Positions 1 to 10,636 of a DNA stretch of 64,000 nucleotides are shown here, piece by piece. The notes under the pieces are model-generated. The model worked only from the letters and a program-made list of their open reading frames with translations, was not told the DNA's origin and did not search any database. The stretch spans positions 159,563 to 223,562 of the forward strand of contig JASANH010001208.1 of NCBI GenBank assembly GCA_030248295.1, given 5' to 3'. The stretch's first letter is position 1. The number at the start of each line of letters is the position of its first letter. A program made the translations under genes and the position numbers. The stretch comes from Mesodorylaimus sp. YZB2_4. Lineage: Eukaryota > Nematoda > Enoplea > Dorylaimida > Dorylaimidae.

Positions 1-282
1 GACCATTGCGGATGCGGTGACCATTGTGGGTGTGGGGACCATTGTGGGTGTGGGAACCATTGCGGATGTGGGGACCATTGCGGATGCGGTGACCATTGTG
101 GGTGTGGGGACCACTGCGGATGTGGGCACTGCCATGGCTGCGGTCATTGCGGTTGCGGATGCTGCGGAAAGCGTCGTTTTCGACGGTTCGCCGTGTGCAA
201 ACAAACGAAACGATACGTTAATGGGCCCATGAATGGCTTATTGAGCAGCTGCCATCCAAAAGCAAAGGAGCACAAAGCATAA
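1..282 (+). CDS. C-terminal part of a Cys/His/Gly-rich hexapeptide-repeat protein (5' end outside window)
   Basis: Frame 1 is open from the first base to a TAA at 280-282. It encodes seven 18-bp units reading D/N-H-C-G-C-G, then a run of alternating Cys, His and Gly, then a basic segment (KRRFRRF) and a short ordinary tail. No Met occurs before the repeats in this frame, so the gene starts upstream of the window. Differences between repeat units fall almost only on third codon positions of this frame (tgc/tgt, gga/ggg/ggt, cat/cac). That is strong evidence that this frame is translated; the ATG-initiated frame from 17 is a shadow. Such Cys/His density suggests metal binding or cross-linked structural protein, but I do not recognise the family. 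AATAAA-like signals occur near 445 and 841. Confidence 0.6.
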   Translation, partial: DHCGCGDHCGCGDHCGCGNHCGCGDHCGCGDHCGCGDHCGCGHCHGCGHCGCGCCGKRRFRRFAVCKQTKRYVNGPMNGLLSSCHPKAKEHKA

Positions 283-1077
283 ATGTTGTTGTATCAAATT
301 TATATACCGGTGAAAGAGTCCTACCGTTTGGTGTTGTGTTATTTCAAATATTTTGTAAAAATTTTGCTTGATCATATGAAACCCGTACTGGGGTGCATAT
401 CACGCGTGCATTGAAGTCTGCTGCAGCAAATTTTTTTATGAGCAAATAAATGCAATTGCCCGTCAACCCGCCGCGTTGATGTTTCAGCCACAAGTGAAGT
501 CCAGGACATCTGTGTCGCCGTAATTACATTATTTCTTAAACAGTCTGTTGTCACAGACGGAAACTTTCACTCCAGCCGATGCACCTAGCGGCCATCAATG
601 GTTTTGGATGGCTAGCCCACTGCCGCTGCAAAACAAAACACGCTCACGATCAGGGGGAAAGGTGCTCAGTGTTTGCTGTATTTCGCAAAGACCTGTCAAA
701 GAGCAGAAAAACTTATTCAGGGTCTGACCAGCTCGTTGAAATGTGTTCAGTCCTCCATAAAAGCGGCTCCTTTGATCGTGGCACATGCACCGCTGAACCA
801 GTGCGCGTGGCAGGCATGCATGATCGATTTGCAATTGTACTAAATAAATAAATTAAAAACAAGAATAGTATTTTCTGTCAGTTCTGAATACTCAGTGTAA
901 ACAATGAGCTGTCGATGACTTAAATGATCCAAGCAAATATGCAAACTAGATCTAGGAACTCTCCAGCAAAAGTAGCTTATAAACCAGCTTCTAGGAAAAA
1001 ACCAGCTTGAAAGCTAGAAGCTAGGAACGATTCCAGCATTTTGTCAGAGTAGAAGACTTGCTAAGGAGTGTGAATTC
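283..1077. other. Intergenic: 3' UTR of the left gene and 5' flank of BAG2
   Basis: No convincing gene. A 90-codon open frame at 579-851 (+) is opposed by one of similar length on the other strand and ends in an AT-rich AATAAATAAA tract at about 841-851, which could be the polyadenylation signal of the left-edge gene. Around 950-1035 a short AGCTAGAAGCTAGGAA-like motif recurs imperfectly just upstream of the BAG2 start. Confidence 0.4.
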
Positions 1078-3313
1078 ATGGAGGCCATGGGTGAGAGAGT
1101 GATTGCGATGCTGGACGAGATCGAGAGACGGGTTGAAAATTTGCGTGAAACTGGTGTCATGATGGAGCAAGAGAAGGAAAGTTTGATGGAGATGATTCAT
1201 ACGGTGCAGGTGAACAAAGACATGCTACGACTCTCTCAAAGTAAGGGACGTTAAGTTAGGATAAGGCGGATCGGATTGATTATGAGATCACCTTGAGATC
1301 TCATTCAATGGCAACTGCCTGGAACTATTCCAAGAGAGCTCAATACGAGGCACATGCGGGGCGCTCTTAGCACTGGTAGGCAATTGTTAGCTATAGAATT
1401 TTTGTGCGGCCTGTTCCAAATTAATTTTGACTGATTCATTCGTCATTCGACTGGTAATTCCCGTGGTGCCGGCTCCTTTCCCGCCCGAAGCACATGGGTT
1501 TTATTCTTCCTCTTAATCTTGTCTCAAATCTGATCCATTTCCTCTTCTTAATTTGCAGGCGAAAAAGAAGATTTAGAAGCCACCTCGAATCGACTTCTAA
1601 CCAGATGCAAGACAGTGGAAGTGAATGTGAGCACACCAAGAAATTATGATCAGGTATTTTTTGATCAAGCGAGATTGCTGTGGGTTACTTGACAGTCAGT
1701 ATTTCAGGAACGATCATTGAAGGCGGTCTATGAACAAATCGAGGAGCTGATCATAAAACTGCAGGAAGATATTGGAAGTTCAAGGCAGGTGAGGTTTCTG
1801 GATTGAGCTACACGTCTAGTCTCGACCTGGCGCAACGTACTCTTAGGTAGAGTACGTTTTCATGGCCCTCCTTAGCCCCAAAATTCACCATGTAGCGAGC
1901 CACACACATGCACATACGAGGTGTATGTGTGTGGCTCGCACACATACGAGGCTTGACTCAGACATGAAAAATCGAGCAAAATGTTTTTACCAATCGCAAA
2001 CATTTGATTTGCAGTATCACCGGACCCTGCCCTGGTCTTTACCCGGACCTTGCACTATTTGCCCCGCTTAGCCTCTTTGGGCCTGGAGATCGAAAGGATT
2101 TTTTCAAAATAGTCCAGCTTTGTTTTTTCAAATAATTTTGTTACACAGTCTCTCTTCATCGTGGAAAGATTCTGGTGTGCGAACTGTGATAACGAACGTT
2201 AACTAATAAGTGAAAATTATTACTTCGAATGTGCTGGAGATATAAAATATTGAGGGGTGCGCGGAAAATCAGATTGCCCCATACTTCTAGGCAGACTTTA
2301 TGCTCGAATTTCCTTGGAATGGCCGAAAATGCTGTGCTTTCTTTGAGAGACTAAATACCTACCAGCGCCAAAATGTATGGCAAGATTCCACGCCACCTCA
2401 CCCCCTACCCCAAAATTACATAAGCCTGAGCCCAAATAACCAAATACCCCATTCCAAATTTCAAATCCAAATTTTAAATGCCCTATTTATCATACAGTCG
2501 GGCTTTTCCCGCTCCTAAGCCTGAACAAAGAGCATGGTATTCAGATCGGTCTTTTCCGTAACTTAAAATTAGGCCTTTTGTTTTTAAACTCCTAATCAAA
2601 TAAATCAAATAAAAAACTCCTAATCATAAACCCTGATCGATTTTTCGGCTATCGGAGATTGGTTGACTGTGCAGTACTCACGCTCATGCTTTACACATCA
2701 CCAACGCGTATGTGCGCTCGAGTGTGAAGGAATACTTTTTACAAAAAATGATCCACCTGGCCGCGAGTCGAACTATAGCCTGTAATTTGCTCACCTGGCA
2801 TCAAAGGCAGATATCTCCTAAGCCCGAGGCCGAGCCTGGTCAAGCAAGCACATAATGCAGCCTGCCTTATTCAGCTATATTTTTGTCGAATAATCTATCT
2901 GCATCAAAAGTGCTTGTGCTCCTCACCAACCAGGAGCAATCAGGGATCATGTAGGACTCGGTATTCTTCCTGTACAATTATCTAAAATGGCCCGCTGCGG
3001 CAGCAAAAGAAGCTGAATGGGGACTTACAGTAGCTGTACTCGTACACCACAAAATGCGGGCGCTAATAGCAAAAATGATAAGTTTCCAGCGTGCGCAAGC
3101 GGCTCCTCTTTCACTTCCTTTCTCTTTCAGGTGTGCAGCCGTTACCTGAACGCCTGCAATCCCGATTCGCCCGAGGGTCCGATTGACCAACGTTTTCAAT
3201 CAGTCCTGATTGGCTGCACCGCAGATGATCAAAAGAAGATTCGTCATCGATTGGAGCAAGTATCTCAAATCATTGATCGAGCTGATAGAATAGTAGCCCA
3301 GGCCTTTCAATAA
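1078..3313 (+). CDS. BAG2: BAG family molecular chaperone regulator 2
   Basis: Spliced from four exons: 1078-1240, 1559-1653, 1708-1788 and 3131-3313, all with GT-AG borders and consistent phases, giving 173 residues. BAG2 binds the Hsp70/Hsc70 nucleotide-binding domain, promotes nucleotide exchange and inhibits the CHIP ubiquitin ligase in the cytosol. Exon 1 carries the N-terminal coiled coil (RVIAMLDEIERRVENLRE, then EQEKESLMEMIH), nearly identical in pattern to vertebrate BAG2. Exon 2 has the NRLLTRCKTVEVNVST segment. The last exon carries the BNB/BAG2 domain core (GPIDQRFQSVLIGCTADDQK). The ATG at 1078 gives a protein slightly shorter than human BAG2 (211 aa), lacking its variable N-terminal extension; a second Met lies three codons on. 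The third intron (1342 nt) holds a SINE-like relic. AATAAA at 3391-3396 is the likely polyadenylation signal. The gene converges on L2HGDH, with an LTR retrotransposon between them. Confidence 0.94.
2685..2830 (-). repeat. tRNA-derived SINE-like repeat, family A, in BAG2 intron 3
   Basis: On the minus strand there is a Pol III B-box-like GTTCGACTCGCGGCC followed by about 90 bp that matches a segment at about 23735-23860 on the plus strand. Both copies share GTTCGACTCGCGGCC, then ATCATTTT, then a CTCGAGCGC motif, then a GCGTT-GGTG-GTG block. Similarity also reaches about 40 bp upstream of the B box. Two dispersed copies sharing a tRNA-like promoter element and a common body fit a SINE; the ends were not delimited. 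Confidence 0.5.
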
Positions 3314-3449
3314 ATATGCAGCAAATAGCGGGGCTTACAGCTTATCGGGACGGTTGTCCCTGCATTGCACCTCTTGCTTTCCCCATCGATAATAAAATAC
3401 AGTACTTATCACACATACAAATTTAAGTACAGTAGTATAACCTGCTTTA

Positions 3450-3506
3450 TTTGAGAATATACACGCCCTCCACGCTCCGCATAGTGACGCGTGTACATTC
3501 CCAAAG
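3450..3506. repeat. Short palindromic repeat (TIR-like GGGAATATACACGC)
   Basis: Inverted arms GAGAATATACACGC and GCGTGTACATTCCCAAAG are separated by about 25 bp. The same terminal motif (CTTTGGGAATATACACGC) opens the longer repeat at 16973-17253, so this looks like an internally deleted miniature TIR element. Confidence 0.4.
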
Positions 3507-3651
3507 AAAACAGATACCTAGTAGTAATTTTGAAATTCCCGCCGAGCTTCCGTTTTAGCGTTTTTTGGATCGATGTATGGGAATGAAAGCATTTGATTTT
3601 TCTTAACATATGTAATACTCATACAGTTCTCTTGCTCTTGCCTTTCCCTTG

Positions 3652-3850
3652 TGTCAGGGTTAAGTTTGTATATGCCGCGTGGATATCATGTAGTGTAGTG
3701 TGCGTTATTGTAAAGCTTGCTCGCCAGGGCTACGGCCAGAGCAGGCGAGCTGTGTAGAGTACAGAGGACCGTAATATAATTCTCGTCTAGTGCGGTTGGT
3801 CTCGAGATTACTCTTCTCCACACGCGGTCACGTCGGACAGCAACGTGACA
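3652..3850 (+). repeat. 5' LTR
   Basis: 199 bp, starts TGTCAGGG, ends AACGTGACA, with a 5-bp terminal inverted repeat TGTCA/TGACA. It matches 9997-10195 with four substitutions, all in the first half. It should contain the element promoter and polyadenylation signals, but I could not assign a TATA box with confidence. Confidence 0.96.
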
Positions 3851-4296
3851 TTTCTGGCGAGCTTGGCAGGAGGAGAGGAGTCGGTGGAGAAGAGTGGCGG
3901 ATTGGTATATATACCTGTAAGTGGGGTTGATTCGGTCTTGGGTCGTAGTACGGGAGCTTGTCCTTGGATTGGGACGGCGATATTTGGGCAGCCGCTTCGT
4001 TCCGCTTGTGCTTCCTGGATTGGTTGCACTGGAAGCGGACTTTGAGAGTTTCGTGCTGTTTGTGCTTCCTGGATTGGTTGCACTGGAGACGCACGTTGGG
4101 AATTTCGTTTGAGTGCCTCGTGTGCTCTGGAGACGAATTCCACGTTCGTTTGCGTTACCTGGATTGGTTCGCTGGAGACGAAGCTTACTCTCACTTGTGG
4201 AATCGTTGAGTACCTGGATCGGTTCTCTGAAGCGAATTCGATCAGTAGCTCGGAAAGTTGCCGCGTGGACTCACGCGCAGAGACTTTGGGGTGAGC
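3851..4296 (+). other. Retrotransposon leader: primer-binding region and tandem repeats
   Basis: The first bases after the LTR include TGGCGAGCTTGGCAGG at about 3855, a candidate tRNA primer-binding site offset a few bases from the LTR; I cannot name the tRNA. From about 4000 to 4240 a unit of about 57 bp containing CCTGGATTGGTT recurs imperfectly four or five times (near 4013, 4070, 4159 and 4214). The gag ATG follows at 4297. Confidence 0.6.
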
Positions 4297-5853
4297 ATGG
4301 CTGCGAAGTTTAGTATCACGTATGCGGAATTGCGTGAAAAGTTACCTCCTTGGATGAAGAAAGAGGTGTTGAAGGCCTATTGCGATGCCAACAACGTGAA
4401 GGTCTCAGCCACATCAACGAAACAGGATATGGTAGAGGAACTTGGCAAGGCGATTTCTGCCGGATGGGACCAAGGTGCTGCGCATGGAGGTAGCAGCGGG
4501 GAAAGTACTTGGAAAATGTCCATGATCGATTTCGGTCCGTACATGAATGAAAGTACGAGTAAAAAAACCGCCGAAAGGAGACGGAGAGTATACGGGAGCG
4601 GACGATGCGTCGAGCAAGGCGACGCCTGTGACGAATCCGCAACGGCCACGCCTGGACCAAGGCGATGGTGGCACGGGTATCGCTCAGATGATGATGCAGC
4701 AACAGGCCATGTTCTTCGAGTTCCTGCAGAAACAACAGCAGAGGCAGGATGAGGACAGGCGCCGCGAAGCTGAGGAGCGGAAACGCCAGGAAGAAAGGCA
4801 ACTAGAAGACAGGCAGAGAGAGGCTGAGGAACGGAAACGGCAGGAAGAGAGGCAATTGGAGCAGCATAAGATAATGCTGGAACAGATGCAGGCTTTGACT
4901 GTCTTGATTCGCTCACCGCCACAGGCTGGTAGTACGCAGCCCAGTCAAACGTCTGTAGTGTCCCCGTCTGTGAATCTGCCAGGTCTAAAGATCGCAGTGT
5001 TTTCGGGCGACGTTGAAAAGATAGACCCATTCGAGTGGTTGGAGACTTTCCGTACATATAGTACGTTAGGACGGTGGTCCGTCGCTTAAGTCATGGAGGG
5101 TATCAAAGTGTATTTGACGGGCGAGGCTTTAGCCAAGTGGAACGAGTTGACTGATACGGATAAGAATTCTTGGAAGCGTGCAACGGCCGTTTGGCTGGAA
5201 AAGTTGCTCGGAGAGAAAAGGTCGATTTTCAGAGTGCAGCTAGCTGCCCTGAAGCAGGAAAATCGTTCAGTCGCCTGGTATACACAAGAATTCTTGCGAC
5301 TGGCAAAGTTGGCCTCATTTACGGCCACAAACCAGACGGTTCGGGATAATGACTGGCCTATATGCGAAATGTATGTCGCAGGATTGCGCAACACGATTCA
5401 GAAAGAGGTCCGCAGAGATAACCCGGATAGGTTATCAGTGGCGAAAGCGATCGCGGAAAGAGCCGAGTCATGCTCTACTCTGTGTGGCGAGATAGTGGTG
5501 AAGCACGAAATGATAGCCAACTCTCGCATGTCGGAGGAGCCAGGAATGGTAGTACAAACGACAGGGCCTGGTACCGGTGCGGACAGTTGGGTCACATAGC
5601 ACGAGAATGTGTGGATCGTAGAAACGATTACGCGGTCAGCACAGGTCTCGTAGTAGTTATCCGCAGCGAGATGGCCGCAGGGAGTTCCAAAGCAGTAGAG
5701 GACGACATAGTCCAGGTCGCAGAGACCAGTACGGTCGAGGACGACATTTTTCGTCTCGGGAAAATAGTAGCAACAGTTACAGTCGTGGTAACTATCAGAA
5801 TGATCGCGGACGGTCGGTTGACCGGAGGGGAAAGTCAATTCTGTTTCGGATGA
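4297..5853 (+). pseudogene. gag: gag-like polyprotein gene of the Ty3/Gypsy element, disrupted
   Basis: The reading frame starting MAAKFSITY at 4297 gives the N-terminal part. After an A7 run at 4561-4567 coding continues in the +1 frame with a Gln/Glu/Arg-rich coiled-coil segment (about 4700-4870) and a Gag-like retrotransposon domain (WLETFRTYS near 5035). A TAA at 5087-5089 interrupts that domain, which resumes in the same frame to 5599. A CCHC zinc-knuckle-like sequence lies in another frame at about 5569-5613, but its first Cys is Trp (WYRCGQLGHIARECV). An Arg/Gly/Ser-rich stretch follows in yet another frame. Gag normally forms the capsid and binds genomic RNA. The stop, frame changes and lost zinc ligand indicate a decayed copy. 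The A7 shift could alternatively be a slippage site. Confidence 0.8.
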
Positions 5854-5950
5854 CGGCTCGCGATTTGAAGAATATGGTGAGCAGAGTGACGAGTGCCAGG
5901 GGTATTGGCAGGATGAGGGCCAAAATACGGTTGGCGGAAGGTGTAATACA

Positions 5951-8900
5951 GTGCTGGGCATGCACAAGGATGCGCCGCATAGAGGATCGGCGCCAGTTTC
6001 GCAGGAGGCGAATGCAGTAAAATGGAAAATTGGTCAGTTGAGTTACGTGTTATGCCAGGTTGATGGGCAGGACGTACCCATGATGCTGAATAGTGGCGCT
6101 ACCGTAACCCTGATAAGCAAGGCAGTGGCGAAGAAAATCATACCGCGTAAAGATTGGAGGCCTAGTTCGGCTAGCCCGAAAGGTTTAGGTGGAGACGGCT
6201 CGCTAGAAATCGAGGCAGAGGTTGGAGTTGACCTCAAGGTTGGTTCGATAGTCGAACGACACGTAGTGCTGATATCGAGCACGATGGGTGGAATACCGGC
6301 ATCTTGGGCACAGATTTTACAGGCCCATGCCATAGCGAGCGGTACAGGTATTGTGCAGATTTGTCGCACGCTCAGGAAAAGCAGGGGCTCGTGGGAGTAG
6401 TGTTGAACTCTGAGTGCTCTGTGTATGTGTGCGCCGACGTTGTGATTCCGGCGAGGAGCGAAATAATAATTGAGGCTGAGCTGCGAGCGCTGCCCAATGA
6501 GGTATCTGTTGACCAAGGGTGGTTGGAACCCAGTACGAACGTAGGAGCGGAAAAGAGGCTATTTGTGGCTCGTTCGTTGGTTAAACTGAAGGGAGACGGC
6601 CTCGTGCCAGTGATGGTAGCTAATACAGCTACGGACGATAAGGTATTGCATAAAAATACGCGAATCGGCCAGTTCACGGTTATCGATAAGGGTGACCAAG
6701 TGGTGGCAGCTTGCGGTTCTGCCGAGGGTAAACCGGTGTCCATTATGGACCCAATCGCGAAGATCGATTGGAGGGAGTCAGAGTTGACTGAGGATCAACG
6801 GAAACGCGTTGTTAGCGTATTACGTCAATACGAGCATGAAGGTGATATCGGAAAGACGACGTTGCTACAACACAAAATCGTGTTGACAGGGGCGCCTCCG
6901 CCCAAGATGAGAGCTCGGAGAATACCAGAGGCAGTGAAGCCAGAGGTTGAGCGGCAATTGAAGGTGATGCAAACGCACGGTTGGATCAAACCGTCGTGCA
7001 GCCCAGTATCGGCTCCGCTAGTTATAGTGCCAAAGAAGGATGGAGGCACTAGGATTTGTATCGACTTCCGGGCATTGAATGCTGTAACAAAGAAGGACTT
7101 GTACCCCATGCCACGCGTAGACGAAGCGTTGGATGCATTGGGAGGTGCGAAGTGGTTCACAAGTTTGGACCTTCAGAGTGGGTACTGGCAGGTACCACTG
7201 AGCCCAGAGTCACAAGAATTGACGGCATTTTCAGCGCCAGGTGGACAATTCGAGTTCACGGTAATGCCATTTGGGTTAGTGAATGCGGGAGCGACATGTG
7301 AACGACTACTGGAGATGGTCCTATCGGGACTGCAGTGGGATCACTGTTTGGTGTATATCGATGATATACTGATCTACAGTAAAACGTTTGACGATCACTT
7401 GCGGCATATCGGCAATGTGTTTGATCGGTTGGTGAAAGCGGGCTTGAAGGTTAAGCCATCAAAATGTCACTTCGCGAGGGCTGAAGTACCTTTCCTGGGT
7501 CATGTGGTCTCGAAGGTTGGGATCAACATGGACGAGAAGAAGGTTGCAGCAGTGCGGAAGTTTCCAGGCCCACAGAACATCAAGGATGTGTGGCGGTTCC
7601 TGGGTATGTGCAACTTCTATCGGGATTTCATCCCTCGATTTGCCATGATAGCGGCTCCGTTGTACAAACTGCTATGCAAAGATCAGAGCTTCGTCTGGGA
7701 TACCCAGTGCGAGGACGCGTTTATGGCGTTAAAGGAGATGTTGGTGTCCAAACCGATCTTGCGGTTCCCTGATTTCAAAAGGCAGTTCATACTGCTGACA
7801 GATGCGTCGAATGTCGGCATCGGGGCAGTGCTGTATCAACAGCATGGGAACGACAAATGGGTCGTAGCATACGCGTCAAGGACGCTAACGAAAGCTGAAA
7901 AGAATTATTCAGCGCTGGAGAAGGAATGGTTAGCGGTTGTTTAATATGTTAAGCACTTTCGACCATACCTCTATGGGGCAAAGTTCCTGTTGAGGACAGA
8001 CCATCAACCGCTGAAGTGGCTGATGGCACACAAGGAACCCACAGGTCGGATTGCACGGTGGGTATACCAGTTGTCGGAATACACGTTTGATGTAGAGCAT
8101 GTGCCGGGGAAGACCAATGTTGTGGCAGATGCACTTTCTCGAAGCCCGATGTGCATGGTTTGCCCAGTGGCTGTAGAGACAGTCGGACAAAAAGCAGTGG
8201 AGTTGTCGGACCAGACACTTAAGGACGCACAGAGGGCAGATCAGTTCTGTCGGGCGCTAATTGACTATTTGGAACAAAGAATGTTGCCCAAAGATCCGCG
8301 GGATGCGAGGCGGCTAAAAAAGCTTGCGCAGAGCTTTAGTCTTTCGGAAATGGGCGTATTGCTACATTTTCCATTGGGGCAAGAACGGAGAAAAGAGGAT
8401 TGGATACAGATGGTAGTTCCATTATCCTTGCAGCGCTTGGTGTTTGACGCACTGCATGGTGATGCCATGGCAGGTCATTTGGGTTTCACGAAGACCTTTG
8501 TCAAGCTGAGGCAACGGTTCTTTTGGCCAGGCATGTACAAGGACACTTTTCGCTGGTGTCAAAGTTGTTTGCCATGTGCGAAGAACAAATCGTATGGTCA
8601 AACGGGTCGGGCACCCTTGAAACCACTGTGTGTGGAGAATCCGTTCGAGTTGGTGGCGATCGATGCCACGGGTCCATTCCCTACAGATAGGGATGGCAGT
8701 AAATACGTCGTAATCGTGAGCGACTACGTGACGAAGTACATCGAGGCATTCGCAGTGCCAGATATCAAGGCAGCGACGGTAGCCCAGATCTTGGTAGACA
8801 AGATCATATGTCGGTGGGGAGCGCCACGACGATTGCTGTCGGACAGAGGGGCTAATTTTACCTCAGAGTTGGTGCGGGGCGTGTGCGAGACATTGCGCAT

Positions 8901-9840
8901 CAAACGATCCCTGACGGTAGCGTACAGACCTCAGACTGATGGTCAGGTGGAGAGAGTGAATCGCGTGTTTCGCGATATGCTGAGAATGTACGTAGACCAA
9001 GATCACCAGGATAATTGGAGTGGTTTCGTTCCGTTTGCCCGATTCGCGTACAGTACGTCAGTCCATGAAGCGACGGGTGAGACTCCGTTCTTTCTGATGC
9101 ATGGTTTTGATGCACGGTTGGTGATCGATACGGGTATCTCGAGTTCAGCTAACAAATTTGGCAGCGCGATCGAATATCGCGAGAACGTGGTGCAGCAGCT
9201 CGAGCGAGCTCGGAGGTTAGCTTATGAGAGCATAGAACGAGTGCAAGAACAGCGTAAGGAACGTTGGGATAAGAATACGAAACTGGAGAAGGAGTTTCAG
9301 GCTGGTGATATGGTGATGTATAAGCGAATGCATACACCGGCAGGCTTATCATCGAAGCTGTTGGGCTCCTGGACTGGACCCTATCGTGTCACGCAAGTGA
9401 TATCGGCTCACAACTTGATTATCCGTCCGCAAGGAGGATTAGTTGGCGAAGAGAAGCGTGTTCACGTAGAACAGGTGAAGCGGTATGTGCCAGAGGTGGA
9501 TAGGCCACGCAAACCAAGACTGCTGAAGGTCGGTGATGCAGTGTGGGCCAAAATGAAGTACCACCCATATTTGCCAGCACGTATAGTGGATGAAACGGAA
9601 TTCCCGGATAAGAGGCCTATAAAACCAAATTGGGTTCGTGTTCACTTCTTCGGCGAGAAGAAGTACGGACTAGTCGAGCGCGATAACATCTTCGACTACA
9701 GGCAGCATAAGGAGGTGTTCGCCTCCAAGGCGGCAGGTTTGCCTCGTGCGATGCGAGACGCGGAGAGGTACTTGGAGGAGGAGAAGGACACGCGCAGTCG
9801 TGTGGCTTTGGTGAAGGAGAGACGGAAGTGGGTGCAATAG
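5951..9840 (+). pseudogene. pol: pol-like polyprotein gene: protease, reverse transcriptase, RNase H, integrase, PWWP-like domain
   Basis: The aspartic protease lies in the 5951-6400 frame; its catalytic motif reads LNSGAT, so the usual Asp is Asn (codon 6089-6091). The frame from 6304 to 7944 carries RT, with fingers and palm motifs (RICIDFRALN; YIDD at 7354-7365) and the start of RNase H (TDAS). A lone TAA at 7942-7944 interrupts RNase H. Coding resumes in the same frame (LLRTDHQPLKWL) to a TAG at 9838. The integrase has an HHCC zinc finger (about 8458-8590), a D-D-E catalytic core (IDATGPF, LSDRGANF, Glu at about 8950) and a GPY/F-like region (SWTGPYRV). It then ends in a PWWP-like domain at about 9520-9790 (GDAVWAKMKYHPYLPARIV, then VRVHFFG and an acidic/basic helix). 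The catalytic substitution and stop suggest loss of function in this copy. Confidence 0.92.
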
Positions 9841-9996
9841 GAATCGGAGACGTCGGTCAAACTCAATCAACAGCGTACAATACGGTCGTACGATGTCAAT
9901 GGAGATGGGCGACTTACGACGCCAATGATCACGATTTTTGCGTTTCGATATTTTGTGTTTCGTGTAGGAGTTCGTGTAAACTGAGGGGGAGGTGAA
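9841..9996 (+). other. Retrotransposon 3' untranslated region with polypurine tract
   Basis: Short non-coding stretch between the pol stop and the 3' LTR. The purine-rich GAGGGGGAGGTGAA at 9983-9996 directly abuts the LTR and is the expected plus-strand priming site. Confidence 0.75.
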
Positions 9997-10195
9997 TGTC
10001 AGGGTTAAGTTTGTATCTGCCGCGTGGATATCATGTAGTGTAGTGTTCGTTATTGGAAAGCTTGCTCGCCAGGGCTACGGCCAGAGCAGGCGGGCTGTGT
10101 AGAGTACAGAGGACCGTAATATAATTCTCGTCTAGTGCGGTTGGTCTCGAGATTACTCTTCTCCACACGCGGTCACGTCGGACAGCAACGTGACA
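9997..10195 (+). repeat. 3' LTR
   Basis: 199 bp, same length and ends as the 5' LTR, with four mismatches. The next four bases (CTTG, 10196-10199) repeat those before the 5' LTR. Confidence 0.96.
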
Positions 10196-10199
10196 CTTG

Positions 10200-10636
10200 C
10201 ACTGGTAACTATGCGCTGTTTTGTGTGTCCCATGGAGTATGATGCTCCACCACAAAATATTTTAGAACTTGTTGGTTGTACCCACCCAAATCTGAAAATG
10301 GATATACAGGGTCCATGCGTAGTGCGAGGCCACACTTTGGGCGCTAGTTTCAGAATTTACGCAGGTACATACAATCATTTCTCTTCCATGACCAACAGCT
10401 TCGAATTTCTACGAACTTCCATTTGTTACATATACAAACCGCACTGCTGCATATCACCGAAGTAAGGGAGTACAGAATAAAAAACCAAGCCCCTACAGCC
10501 TCTCGTACACCTAAGAATGACTACACGTATATGACGAGAGCATTACAGTCCCATATGATGCTAACAAATATTCCCGAATTCGCAGCTACCAACGCCCCCA
10601 CAACAGCACCAGTCATTATCACAATGTGACTACTAA
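10200..10636. other. Intergenic / L2HGDH 3' flank
   Basis: No gene seen. It separates the retrotransposon from the L2HGDH stop codon. No clear polyadenylation hexamer was found on the minus strand. Confidence 0.4.

Larger units (their letters stand above)
3652..10195 (+). mobile_element. Ty3/Gypsy LTR retrotransposon with PWWP-like integrase tail
   Basis: A complete 6.54-kb element. Two 199-bp LTRs begin TGTCA and end TGACA, and differ at 4 of 199 positions (about 2 percent), so the insertion is fairly young. It is flanked by a 4-bp direct repeat CTTG (3648-3651 and 10196-10199). Internal order is leader, gag, protease, reverse transcriptase, RNase H, integrase, PWWP-like domain. RT before integrase and the YIDD box place it in Ty3/Gypsy. 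No envelope-like frame was seen. The coding region is broken: an in-frame TAA at 5087 in gag, frame changes within gag, an Asn in place of the protease catalytic Asp, and a TAA at 7942 in RNase H. This copy is therefore probably non-autonomous. It lies intergenically between the 3' ends of BAG2 and L2HGDH. Confidence 0.95.

Noticed and set aside
3808..4313. Several overlapping frames across the LTR and leader
   Set aside because: They arise from the leader tandem repeats; the gag start at 4297 is the first coherent coding signal.
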